Source: JABCYV01 sp963729325
Lineage (GTDB): Bacteria; Acidobacteriota; Terriglobia; Terriglobales; Acidobacteriaceae
Assembly (NCBI GenBank): GCA_963729325.1
Contig: CAVSNS010000053.1
Location: forward strand, 62,001 to 126,000
Direction: 5' to 3'
Length of the DNA stretch: 64,000 nucleotides
A program made the translations under genes and the position numbers. Below are positions 1 through 8,413 of this stretch, piece by piece; position 1 is the first letter of the stretch; the number at the start of each line of letters is the position of its first letter. A model generated the notes under the pieces. The model was not told the origin of the DNA. It saw only the letters and a program-made list of their open reading frames with translations, and searched no databases.

Positions 1-532
1 TGTGGGCAGTCTCATTCCATTGGGAAACGAATTCCGCGCCATTTTCTGCGGGCCGCAGCGAAGGTTGCAGTTCAGCGAAAGTATCATCATTAAAGCGAAA
101 GTAAGCTGTACCAAATCGTTCTTCCAAAATGGCCGCGCCCGTAAACAAAGCCATGGACGCGCGTTCGACTCGGTTGGGAGGAATCAGCAGAATCTCGCCC
201 TCTCCCTGAAAAAACGCGCCGGTCACGCGGCCCGCCACGTCTTCGGTGAACGCAATAGTTCCATCCTCCAGGGTGATGTGGAAGGCGGCGCGATCAAATG
301 ATGTCTCGCGGACCTGATAAACCCGTGACTTGTCCAGACCAACGCTGCACAATTGCCGGTAAAGAGTTTCAGCCGGATGATCTGGCGACGCTGTCGCTCC
401 CTGGAATGCACTTTGACCGGGCACTCCGGATGGCCGGACGGCTTCTTGCGTCCAGCTCAGCGTCACTGCCGCCAGCGACAAATACGCCATCGACAGTGTT
501 GCTCCGCGAATATTCCTCGTTACCTTTGTCAC
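1..532 (-). CDS. M1-like metallopeptidase, N-terminal part, truncated by the window edge
   Basis: Reading the minus strand from GTG at 532 gives an open frame of about 177 codons that runs off the left edge. It begins with a basic stretch (VTKVTRNIRG) and a hydrophobic segment (ATLSMAYLSLAAVTLSW), a convincing secretion signal. The mature part contains GEGEILLIPPNRVERASM and ALFTGAAILEERF, which I associate with the N-terminal region of acidobacterial M1-family peptidases; the catalytic HExxH would lie beyond the edge, so the family call is from memory of style, not from catalytic residues. An in-frame TAG sits directly before the GTG, which fixes the upstream limit; ATG at 490 is an alternative start but would cut the signal short. 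A GAGAGGA-like ribosome site lies about 14 bases upstream. The gene is divergent from the next, with starts only 40 bp apart. Confidence 0.65.
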   Translation of the reverse strand, partial: MTKVTRNIRGATLSMAYLSLAAVTLSWTQEAVRPSGVPGQSAFQGATASPDHPAETLYRQLCSVGLDKSRVYQVRETSFDRAAFHITLEDGTIAFTEDVAGRVTGAFFQGEGEILLIPPNRVERASMALFTGAAILEERFGTAYFRFNDDTFAELQPSLRPAENGAEFVSQWNETAH

Positions 533-571
533 CTACGCCGCGGTTCCTCTCTGTTGCTAGAATGCGCCCTA

Positions 572-2017
572 GTGCGCTCACCTGTCATCTCCTTCTTATT
601 GTCGGGACTCTTATGGCTATTGCTGGCCACAGTCTGCGCGCCAGCGGATGTCATCCACCTCAAGAACGGCCGCACCATATGGGCGGATCGCGTTCATGAG
701 AACGGGGCTCATCTTGAATACGATATCGGCGACGACTCTTACGCCATTCCCAGGTCAGTCGTAGAGCGCGTTGAAGCCGGGGGTATTCCTCCTGAGCGTA
801 CTGCTTCAGGAGAAAGCAGCAATAACAAGGATCCCCATGATGTGCCGGCCTTTGCGCCTGTCGAACACCTCGCGAACGAGTCGGCGCTCACGGAGAAGAT
901 TGTCCACGAGGGCCGCGTGGATGCAGATGCGCTGACGACCCTGGAGCAGGAAGGCGATACCAGAAAGACGGCAGCTGGATACTTCATCGCCGGGAAACAC
1001 GAGTTCGAGCATGGAAATTTCAGCAAAGCGCGTTCTTACTTCGAAACTGGCCTGCGATTCGATTCTCAGAACCCAACGATCCTGAACTACTACGCGGCAT
1101 TGCTAGTGCGGACAGGCAACGCTGGCGAAGCATTGCCCTATGCTGAGCGGGCGGTCCGCATCGCGCCCAATTCGCCTGATGCCCTGGACGTCCTCGGGTA
1201 TGCGCAGTTCGCCGCCGATCACAATCGCGATGCTATTCAAAGCTGGAAGCGTTCCCTGCAGCTCCGTCCGAGCGGCACCGTGCAGCAACTTCTGGCCAAA
1301 GCGGAGCGGGAGGCCAGCGCAGAAAGCGACTACTCACAACGCGAAAGCAGTCACTTCACTCTGCGGTACGAGGGTAAACAAACTCCGGAATCTCTGCGCA
1401 GCGAGTTGGTCGCTACACTGGAGTCGGAATACGATGACCTGGTACGTGAGTTGGGCATCGCTCCGCGCAGCAGCATCGCAGTTGTGCTCTACACCGGTCA
1501 AGCCTTTTTTGATGTTACCCAATCGCCCTCATGGGTCGGTGCGGTCAACGATGGCAAACTGCGCATCCCGGTAGAGGGCCTCAGTTCAGTCACTCCGGAG
1601 CTGGCGCGCGTACTGAAGCACGAGTTGGCACACTCCTTTATCAATCAGCTTTCTGGAGGACGTTGTCCGCAGTGGCTGAACGAAGGCCTGGCCCAGGTAG
1701 TGGAACCGAAATCGGTGTCTTCTCGTGGTCGCCGGCTGGCACAACTCTTTCAGAGCCAGCACGAGATTCCGTTCAACGCATTGGAGGGCGGATTCATGCG
1801 TTTTTCAGGAGTCGAAGCGCTGCTGGCCTACGACGAATCCCTTGCCGCTGTCGAATACATCCGGGACACCTACGGCATGAGCGACTTGCAGCGCATCCTG
1901 GAAAGACTTGGCCAGGGCAACTCGAGCGAGGCCGCGCTCCGCGCTACCATCCATTCGGGATACGGACAACTTGAAAGCGAAGTGGCGAAATACCTGGTGA
2001 GCAAATACGGCGATTAG
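572..2017 (+). CDS. Secreted TPR protein with C-terminal peptidase-MA-type zinc protease domain
   Basis: About 481 residues from GTG 572. The first 25 residues form a signal peptide (SFLLSGLLWLLLATVCA); the open frame extends further upstream but that part is low-complexity and antisense to the neighbour, so I chose the GTG before the signal. After it comes a short domain beginning DVIHLKNGRTIWADRV, then TPR repeats around residues 140-250, and a gluzincin-type protease domain with HELAH at about 350-354 and a second ligand glutamate in WLNEGLAQ at about 371. This HExxH...E arrangement is the peptidase-MA pattern (Pfam Peptidase_MA_2). It probably acts outside the cytoplasm; substrate unknown. 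No strong ribosome site is visible before the GTG, so the exact start is the weakest part of the call. Confidence 0.8.
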   Translation: MRSPVISFLLSGLLWLLLATVCAPADVIHLKNGRTIWADRVHENGAHLEYDIGDDSYAIPRSVVERVEAGGIPPERTASGESSNNKDPHDVPAFAPVEHLANESALTEKIVHEGRVDADALTTLEQEGDTRKTAAGYFIAGKHEFEHGNFSKARSYFETGLRFDSQNPTILNYYAALLVRTGNAGEALPYAERAVRIAPNSPDALDVLGYAQFAADHNRDAIQSWKRSLQLRPSGTVQQLLAKAEREASAESDYSQRESSHFTLRYEGKQTPESLRSELVATLESEYDDLVRELGIAPRSSIAVVLYTGQAFFDVTQSPSWVGAVNDGKLRIPVEGLSSVTPELARVLKHELAHSFINQLSGGRCPQWLNEGLAQVVEPKSVSSRGRRLAQLFQSQHEIPFNALEGGFMRFSGVEALLAYDESLAAVEYIRDTYGMSDLQRILERLGQGNSSEAALRATIHSGYGQLESEVAKYLVSKYGD

Positions 2018-2079
2018 AAGATAAACTCCCGAGCTTCGCTACAGCTGAACGGGCGAGGGCACCCATTCATTGCCCAGGA

Positions 2080-3030
2080 TCAGTCGATCTGCACCAGACT
2101 GTTCGCTCCAGAGACTGCAGCGGGTGCCGGACGCTGCGGAGCCCGCCACGAATCAAAGATTGACACCTGGTGGACGCAGGAGACCGTGCAGTGGGGGGCA
2201 CAGGATTTTTCGGTTACATACTCGCGGCGGATGTCCGCCACGGTGTACTTCTCTAGCGGAATTCCCGGATAACCGCGTTGCTGCGAGCAGTAATGCACCA
2301 GCCCGTCCTCGCAAATGTAGAGATAGCGCGAGCCGGCACGGCAGCGCCACTGGTTGGGGCGGCCCTGAGCGATGTTATCCTGGAAGGCGTTCACCCGGGT
2401 GAAGGTGCGCTTCTCCAACGCTTTCATCTCATGGTAGATGCGGCGCTCTTCATCGCCCAAAGGCTGCAGTTGTCCGCTGCCATCGTGGATGATCCCAATA
2501 GTTGAACTGAAACCCAACTCAAGCGCTCGTTTGCCAATGGTCAGCGCATCCTGTGGATTGCGCACCCCCCCGCCCACCACGGAATTAATATTCACATGGA
2601 AATCGGCATGCCGCGCGAGAAGCTCAAGCTTCTTGTCCAAAACTTTCAGGCTTTTTTTGGAAACGTCGTCTGGCGTAACGTTATCAATGGAAATCTGCAG
2701 CCATTCGAGACCGGCTTTGTTCAGCCGCTCGATGCGGTCGGCAACCAGCAGATAGCCGTTCGTGATAAGGCCGGCGATCATGCCGCGCTTGCGAATGCGG
2801 CGGATGATCTCATCCAGTTCAGGATGCAGTAGCGGTTCACCGCCACTGATGGTGATGATAGAAGTGCCGAGCTCGGCGAGCTTGTCCACCCTCTGGAACA
2901 TGATTTCGGTCGTTACTGGCTGAGAAAAATCGTCGTACTCATTGCAGTACTCGCAGGCTAGATTGCAGCGGCGGATCGGGAATGAGGTGGGCGAGCACTG
3001 GATGCTCGGTGGACATGAACGCACGAGCAA
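2080..3030 (-). CDS. Radical SAM protein with cysteine-rich SPASM-like C terminus
   Basis: 316 residues. The radical SAM cluster motif CxxxCxxC is at residues 22-29 (CNLACEYC), followed by the SAM-binding GGEPLLHPEL segment, so it is a 4Fe-4S/S-adenosylmethionine radical enzyme. The C-terminal third has further cysteines (YICEDGLVHYC, then CAPHCTVSC), as in SPASM or twitch domains that hold auxiliary iron-sulfur clusters and usually act on peptides or cofactors. The substrate cannot be told from sequence. It belongs to the same broad superfamily as HpnH at the right edge but is not a close copy. The start may be TTG 3030 or GTG 3024; no ATG is available in frame. It is transcribed toward the convergent TPR/peptidase gene. 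Confidence 0.8.
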   Translation of the reverse strand: MLVRSCPPSIQCSPTSFPIRRCNLACEYCNEYDDFSQPVTTEIMFQRVDKLAELGTSIITISGGEPLLHPELDEIIRRIRKRGMIAGLITNGYLLVADRIERLNKAGLEWLQISIDNVTPDDVSKKSLKVLDKKLELLARHADFHVNINSVVGGGVRNPQDALTIGKRALELGFSSTIGIIHDGSGQLQPLGDEERRIYHEMKALEKRTFTRVNAFQDNIAQGRPNQWRCRAGSRYLYICEDGLVHYCSQQRGYPGIPLEKYTVADIRREYVTEKSCAPHCTVSCVHQVSIFDSWRAPQRPAPAAVSGANSLVQID

Positions 3031-3229
3031 CCATTCGCGCGCCCCGGAGATTCCGACTGAGCGATCTAAGACGGCGGCGCAGATTTATAGGGCTAGAAGC
3101 CATTGGATGAATGTTTCTGATATTAGAGCATAGCTAACCCGCCGAGGGCATCGGTTTGCACAGCGTTCGGCGATATTTTGAGGTTGAACGGGGAAGGAAA
3201 GCGTTATCGCGGCGCACGCCTGAAACAGC

Positions 3230-3250
3230 CATCCCGAGCGAAGTCGCCCC
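3230..3250 (+). repeat. Partial copy of the TCATCCCGAGCG repeat family
   Basis: The intergenic sequence here contains CATCCCGAGCGAAGTCG, matching the left arm and part of the right arm of the dispersed repeat described elsewhere in this annotation, without an obvious palindrome between. It lies in the 243-bp gap between the radical SAM gene and the racemase, where I see no gene. Confidence 0.4.
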
Positions 3251-3273
3251 AAACGTATCTGCCTTACAGCGGA

Positions 3274-3969
3274 CTATTCGCTTCCCACCGCTTTTCGTAG
3301 CGCCGCCCGGGCCAGCAAGCGCGTCGAATCCAGTGTGGGCAGCGGTGACGAATCCGCTGAGACTAGCAGCGGGATCTCGGTGCAGCCCAGTACGACAGCA
3401 TCGCATCCTTCGTCCGCTAGGGCTCGAATTACTTCGGTGAAGTAAGCCTGGGAACGGGGTATGAACTGTGCATTCACCAGTTCATCGAATATGATCTGGT
3501 TAATCTTCTCCCGCTCTTTGAGGCCAGGAATTCGATGTTCGAGTCCGACGGCTTTTAGCTTCGCAGGATACACCGGACCTTCCATGAGATACTGCGTACC
3601 CAACACGCCTAAGCGCCTGTAATGGCAATGCTGGGCTTCTCTTGCCACCTCTTCCGCAATGTGCAGCCAGGGGCGCGGGGAGCGGTGCGCCACCAGATCG
3701 AAGGACTGGTGGATAGTATTGTCCGGACAGATCAGGAAATCCGCGCCCGCTTTTGCCAGCTTCTCCGCCGATGACAGCATCAGTTCGGCGACGCCCGCCC
3801 AATCATCCGCGTAAACGCACGCCATGTAGCGGGCCAGCGGGTGGGTGTGCATCGAGACCTCGGGATGATCGTGCCGCCCAAGCAGTTCCGTGCCTTCCAG
3901 GCAAATTGTGCGATAGCAAAGCGCCGCTCCCTCCGCGCTGCAAGCCACGATTCCGATATGTTGAGGCAT
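3274..3969 (-). CDS. Aspartate/glutamate racemase family protein
   Basis: 231 residues, the usual length for the RacX/YgeA group of cofactor-independent amino-acid racemases. The two catalytic cysteines expected for this two-base mechanism are present: Cys81 in CPDNT and Cys196 in GCTEIPLL. It starts at ATG 3969, only 11 bp after the stop of the amidohydrolase, and is the last gene of an apparent three-gene operon with the deaminase and the amidohydrolase. Substrate specificity (Asp, Glu or another amino acid) cannot be decided from sequence; the membership of a scavenging operon hints at a catabolic or D-amino-acid recycling role, which is inference. Confidence 0.88.
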   Translation of the reverse strand: MPQHIGIVACSAEGAALCYRTICLEGTELLGRHDHPEVSMHTHPLARYMACVYADDWAGVAELMLSSAEKLAKAGADFLICPDNTIHQSFDLVAHRSPRPWLHIAEEVAREAQHCHYRRLGVLGTQYLMEGPVYPAKLKAVGLEHRIPGLKEREKINQIIFDELVNAQFIPRSQAYFTEVIRALADEGCDAVVLGCTEIPLLVSADSSPLPTLDSTRLLARAALRKAVGSE

Positions 3970-3980
3970 GGCTCTCCGTG

Positions 3981-5420
3981 CTATTGCTTTGCCGCCGCTT
4001 GCCCTACTTGGTCGAGCATCTCATCCAGGATTCGGCGGGAGTAATATTTTCCTCCCACCACTACGGCAAAAATCCTGCGAGTGTTGCGGATGTCCTCGAC
4101 CGGATTTGCGTCCAGCAACACCAGATCGGCTGCGTGACCAGGCTCGACTACTCCGTACTGGTCTGACTTGAGCAGAAATACCGCTGGGTTGATTGTAGCT
4201 GCCTGCAACGCTTGCAAAGGGGTAAACCCGCTCTTTACCAGCCACCCCAATTCGTCATGCAGGCTGAATCCGGGAAATACATAAGGGTCAGGCCCATCAG
4301 TCCCGGCCAGGAACTGTACTCCCGCCTCGTGCATGGCGTTAACTAGCTCGAGGTCACGAGCCGCTTCCGTCCTCGAAGCGGCCAATTGCTGCGGTGGCGT
4401 CTGTTTGAGCAGCTTCTCAGGTGCCCACTGCTCCTTCACCGAAGCGGGGACATACTTCAGTTTGGGATCTGATCCCAGATTTGGAGCGTCGATGCTCGCG
4501 CTGGTCTCGGTCGAGACTAATGTCGGCACCTGCCAGGTGTTGTTCTTAGCCAGCTCGAGGAACAGGTGGTGGGCTTTGTCGGGGTCGTAGGTCGCCATCA
4601 ATTGCTTTGAAATCCCCGAAAATGCAGCGTAATCATGATTCGCGCGTGCTTTCAACCTCTCCTCACGGAGTTCGCTTTCCTGGTACGAACAGGCCAGCAA
4701 GACCCCGGTCAGATGTTCGACGCTCCTCTGTCCTGCAGATGACGCTTCCGCCACGCTGATGGAATCGGGCACATGTCCTACAAAAGGAATTTTCTCTTTC
4801 TCGGTTTCCTGCGCAATCGCAAAGTAGGACTCGCGAGAGAGGTCGGACAGAATCTTCACAAAGTCAACCCCTCGCGTCTTCAAAGTGTCCACCGCCTTGC
4901 GAGCGTCTTCAGGCGTGGTCACTTTGATCGTCTGGCGATCAGTTTTCGCGTCTACTAGAAACGGCCCCGCGATGATCATCTGTGGACCGACTAATTCTCC
5001 TCGGGTGATGCGGGCACGTCTTTGCTCCAGCAGATCAAGATCCCCACCCATGTCACGTATGCCCGTCACTCCGTTGGCGATGTAGAGCGGATAGATGATC
5101 CTTTCATCCCAAGTACCGGGGACAAATGCGCTGTGAACGTGCATGTCCCACAATCCTGGAATTAGATATTTTCCGTGGGCATTGATCACGCGAATGTGAT
5201 GTCCTTGGCCAATCAGCCCTACTCTCGCAACCGCCGTGATCCGACCGCCTTTTATCACTACGGTCATGTTGTGGTTTACTTCGCCCTGGCGCGTGTCCAC
5301 AACATTGATATTGGTAAGGATGAGAGCTTCCGGGGATGAGGCCGGCCGGGGTGCGGCCCAAAGGAATGTAGTCGAGGCACAAATGATGAGGCAGAAACAA
5401 GCAACCCGGGATACTCTCAT
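3981..5420 (-). CDS. Secreted metal-dependent amidohydrolase
   Basis: 479 residues from ATG 5420, chosen because it opens a clean signal peptide (MRVSRVACFCLIICASTTFL) and has GGAG about 8 bases upstream; the open frame continues upstream but would disrupt the signal. The fold is the amidohydrolase TIM barrel: HxH at 94/96 in WDMHVH, Lys189 in DFVKILSD as the likely carbamylated bridging lysine, His216 and His236, and Asp375 in LAGTDGPD. The C-terminal AADLVLLDANPVEDIRN strand closes the beta-sandwich typical of imidazolonepropionase-like and Xaa-Pro dipeptidase-like members. It is probably periplasmic. Natural substrate is unknown. It lies 37 bp downstream of the deaminase and 11 bp upstream of the racemase. 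Confidence 0.88.
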   Translation of the reverse strand: MRVSRVACFCLIICASTTFLWAAPRPASSPEALILTNINVVDTRQGEVNHNMTVVIKGGRITAVARVGLIGQGHHIRVINAHGKYLIPGLWDMHVHSAFVPGTWDERIIYPLYIANGVTGIRDMGGDLDLLEQRRARITRGELVGPQMIIAGPFLVDAKTDRQTIKVTTPEDARKAVDTLKTRGVDFVKILSDLSRESYFAIAQETEKEKIPFVGHVPDSISVAEASSAGQRSVEHLTGVLLACSYQESELREERLKARANHDYAAFSGISKQLMATYDPDKAHHLFLELAKNNTWQVPTLVSTETSASIDAPNLGSDPKLKYVPASVKEQWAPEKLLKQTPPQQLAASRTEAARDLELVNAMHEAGVQFLAGTDGPDPYVFPGFSLHDELGWLVKSGFTPLQALQAATINPAVFLLKSDQYGVVEPGHAADLVLLDANPVEDIRNTRRIFAVVVGGKYYSRRILDEMLDQVGQAAAKQ

Positions 5421-5457
5421 GCCAGACTCCACGTACGAGGTAGCGATCCAAAAAAGG

Positions 5458-6467
5458 TTACGGTCGCACCACTGTGGCGTCAAACAAATTCAGAAAATTC
5501 AGTTTCTTTTCCGCGGGAAGGAAGGATGCTTCGAAGGAGTTGCGCGCTAACTCGCGCAGATGCTCATCAGTGAAGCCGAATGACTCTCGGGCCAGTTGAT
5601 ATTCCTGAGCAAGAGATGTACGAAACATCGCCGGATCGTCACTGTTAAGCGTAACCATCAAGCCCTGATCAAAATATCTTCGAACCGGATGGTCGGCCAA
5701 GTCGGGGCAGCAGCCAGTTCGCAAGTTGCTGCGTGATGCAAATCTCCATCGGAATCTGCCGGGTAGCCAGCTCTTCCACCAGTTCGGGATCCTGCCAAGC
5801 CGTGAGTCCATGCCCGATGCGCTCGGCGCGGAGGTTCAAGGCACCCCAAATGGACTCCGGACCGGCAGTCTCGCCGGCGTGAGCCGTCAGGCGTAACCCT
5901 TGATCAGTGGCATATGCGTAAGCGTCGCGGAACAGTTCCGCTGGGCCTTTCTGTTCGTCACCGCCAATGCCGATTCCCACAACATGGCGATCACGATAGC
6001 GCGCCGCGAGTTCAAACACGCTTTGAGCCGCTTCGGCGCCAAACTGGCGTACTGCGTCAAAAATCCACAGCAACGATACGCCAAAATCGCGTTCACCGCG
6101 CTGCCGGCCGCGCTCCAGCCCTTCAAAGATTACGATCGAAGTCCTGCTTACGCCACAGACAGACGCCAACGGAAACATATACTTCCGCATGCAGTACGTT
6201 TTCCGCCTTGAGCTTTTCCATCAGACGGTAGGTGACGAGTTCGTAATCTTCGGCAGTCCGCAAGTCTTCCGTCACTGCTTTGAATGCCATGAGGAAGCCG
6301 TTAAAGTCGGCATAGCGATAAAGTTGCTCGACCTCGGCGAGCGTGCCTTCCTTGCCATGTTTTTGCCATAGTTCGAGCAGAGTCGCGGGATCGATTGCGC
6401 CTTCCAGATGCAAATGCAACTCGGCCTTCGGCAGGGAAAGAATAAACGGACTGGACCGCGAGCTCAC
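5458..6467 (-). CDS. add: Adenosine deaminase family protein, interrupted by two frameshifts
   Basis: Three overlapping frames together make one adenosine-deaminase-like protein of about 335 residues starting at GTG 6467. Frame one has the metal motif LHLHLEGAID; frame two has LTAHAGETAG and IGHGL; frame three has GLMVTLNSDDPAMF. The frame changes near 6131 and near 5725; each is repaired by removing one base, after which the length fits the family. The family deaminates adenosine or related purines (some members act on adenine or aminodeoxyfutalosine), using zinc held by the histidines and the SDDP aspartate. As given the gene cannot make a full protein, but the intact motifs on both sides of each break make a sequencing error as likely as a pseudogene. 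First gene of the operon with the amidohydrolase and racemase. Confidence 0.8.
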
Positions 6468-6563
6468 AATCTAAGATTGTAGATTCTAGATGGCAGATTT
6501 CCTACTTCTTAGATCCTACGATTTTCATTGTTCAGTCTGAAGTCTGCAATCTGAGATCAGAGA

Positions 6564-8147
6564 TTAGCTCTTGGCCTTGGCAAACTCGCTGTGGCGGCGG
6601 CTGTAGAAAATGTAAATACACAGTCCGATGGTGAGCCACACCACAAAGCGGATCCAGGTGATGACCGTCAAGCCCGTCATCAGGCCGCCACACAGGATGA
6701 TTGAGGTCAGCGGAAACCACGGAACGAAGGGAACGCGGAAAGCGCGCCGGCGGTCGGGTTGCTTGCGGCGTAATAAGATTACGCCGAGAGAAACGAGCAC
6801 AAAGGCAAACAGCGTGCCGATGTTAGAAAGGTCGGCAGCGTCGCCAATGTCCACGAGGCCGGCCGGAATTCCAACCGCGAAGCAGGCAATCCAGGTGGAC
6901 CAATGCGGTGTCTTGAACTTGGGATGGACGGCGGAGAACAGTTTGGGCAACAGGCCATCCCGAGACATGGCATACCAGATCCGCGCCTGTCCATATTGAA
7001 AGACGAGCAGTGACGAAATCATGCCCGTCAACGCCCCTACTATGATCACCGAACGGAAAAACGGACGCGCGCCTAACTGCTGCAGCGCATACGCGACCGG
7101 CGCCTCGGCGGCTTTTCCGGAAACGAAGGTGGTGTACTTCATCATGCCCAGCAACACGATCGCTACGCCCACATAGAGTATGGTGCAGATAATCAAGGAT
7201 GCGATGATGCCGAAGGGCAGATCACGCTGTGGGTTGCGACACTCCTCCGCCGCCGTGGAAACAGAGTCGAAACCAATGTAGGTGAAGAATACGATGGCCC
7301 CGCCGGTAACGATCCCGGCAAATCCGGACGGAGCGAACGGTTTCCAGTTGGCGGGATTAACCAGCATGCCGCCGACTACCAGGAACGTAAGGATTGCGCC
7401 GATTTTGATGGTGACCATTACGTTGTTGGCTTCCGCCGACTCGCGCACGCCCCGTACCAACAGTAAGGTCAGGATGAAAACAATGAGGAAGCCGGGAAGG
7501 TTAAAATAGGCGCCCGTCCAGTGCCCGCCGGCCCGCACTGGACTGGCCCATTTGTCCGATAGGACCAAGCCGAATGCCGCCAGTTGGGCCTTGATGTAGC
7601 CGCTGAACCCTACAGCAACAGCAACATTGCTGACCACATATTCCAGAATCAAGTCCCAGCCGATAATCCAGGCAAAAATCTCGCCCAGCGTAGCGTAGGA
7701 ATAGGTATAGGCGCTGCCGGCGATCGGGATCATCGAAGCTAGTTCCGCGTAACACAGTCCAGCAAAGCTGCACGCGAACGCCACCAAGATGAAGGAGATG
7801 GCGATGGACGGCCCTGCCGGCGGACGCCCGTGCATTAATGCGCCCGCCGTACTTCCGTGTCTTACAAGGTTGACGACTAGGTCCATGAGCTGAGTGCGCA
7901 ATATGGAGGGCGCCTCAAAATACTCGCCCGCTGCCGCCGTTCCGGTGAGGACGAATATGCCCGAGCCTATAATTGCGCCGATGCCCAGAGCAGTCAGCGA
8001 CCACGGGCCGAGGGTCTTCTTCAGCCTATGACCGGGTTCATCGGCCTCAGCGATCAGCTTGTCGATGGATTTGCAACAGAGGAGTTGGTTGTCCGATGTT
8101 CGGATGACCTCTTTGGTCGGGTTGGTGGTTATCGGTGGTTGTGCCAA
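6564..8147 (-). CDS. APC-superfamily cationic amino acid permease
   Basis: About 527 residues with some twelve hydrophobic segments. The N-terminal cytosolic stretch SIDKLIAEADEPGHRLKK and the first-helix motif GIGAIIGSGIFVLTG are those of the CAT-type amino acid/polyamine transporters. It imports amino acids across the inner membrane. TTG 8147 is preferred because GAGGAG lies about 10 bases before it; TTG 8165 is an alternative. The 96-bp gap before the deaminase holds only AT-richer quasi-repeats of the AGATTC/AATCT kind. Intact. Confidence 0.85.
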   Translation of the reverse strand: MAQPPITTNPTKEVIRTSDNQLLCCKSIDKLIAEADEPGHRLKKTLGPWSLTALGIGAIIGSGIFVLTGTAAAGEYFEAPSILRTQLMDLVVNLVRHGSTAGALMHGRPPAGPSIAISFILVAFACSFAGLCYAELASMIPIAGSAYTYSYATLGEIFAWIIGWDLILEYVVSNVAVAVGFSGYIKAQLAAFGLVLSDKWASPVRAGGHWTGAYFNLPGFLIVFILTLLLVRGVRESAEANNVMVTIKIGAILTFLVVGGMLVNPANWKPFAPSGFAGIVTGGAIVFFTYIGFDSVSTAAEECRNPQRDLPFGIIASLIICTILYVGVAIVLLGMMKYTTFVSGKAAEAPVAYALQQLGARPFFRSVIIVGALTGMISSLLVFQYGQARIWYAMSRDGLLPKLFSAVHPKFKTPHWSTWIACFAVGIPAGLVDIGDAADLSNIGTLFAFVLVSLGVILLRRKQPDRRRAFRVPFVPWFPLTSIILCGGLMTGLTVITWIRFVVWLTIGLCIYIFYSRRHSEFAKAKS

Positions 8148-8193
8148 AGGGCGGCTTCTCCTCAATCCCGCTCAAGACGCTGGAAAACGCAGC

Positions 8194-8220
8194 GCGGTGC
8201 GGGCGAGTTGCCCGCACCGC
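8194..8220 (-). terminator. Perfect GC hairpin after the small basic protein gene
   Basis: GCGGTGCGGGC at 8194-8204 pairs perfectly with GCCCGCACCGC at 8210-8220 around a 5-base loop. It follows the stop of the 53-residue protein and precedes the permease start on the same strand. There is only a weak T-rich stretch after it (GCGTTTTCC), so it may be an attenuating or processing hairpin rather than a full intrinsic terminator. Confidence 0.5.
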
Positions 8221-8227
8221 TCAAACA

Positions 8228-8389
8228 CTATCTCTTCGCCGTGCCGCGTGCCATCTTCTTTACTTTGCGTTTCTTGGCGCCGCGCGCGTAGTCCCGCTTC
8301 GCCAGCGGCTTTTCCGTCTTGTGCTTCTTGCGTGCTGCCCGCTTTTTCTTCTTACGTTCTTCCCTGCTCAAGCCCTTGCTATTAGCCAT
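8228..8389 (-). CDS. Small highly basic protein of 53 residues
   Basis: From ATG 8389 the minus strand encodes 53 residues, opening MANSKGLSREERKKKKRAAR and ending at TAG 8228. Roughly half of the residues are Lys or Arg, with alternating basic and small residues. AGAGGA sits 4-5 bases before the ATG, an excellent ribosome site, and a perfect hairpin follows the stop, so the gene call is firm even though it is short. I do not recognise the family with certainty. The composition suggests a nucleic-acid or ribosome-associated peptide; that is inference. It lies between pcrA and the permease, 24 bp after the pcrA stop. Confidence 0.75.
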   Translation of the reverse strand: MANSKGLSREERKKKKRAARKKHKTEKPLAKRDYARGAKKRKVKKMARGTAKR

Positions 8390-8413
8390 TAGTCCTCTCG
8401 TCAAAAATTAAGA

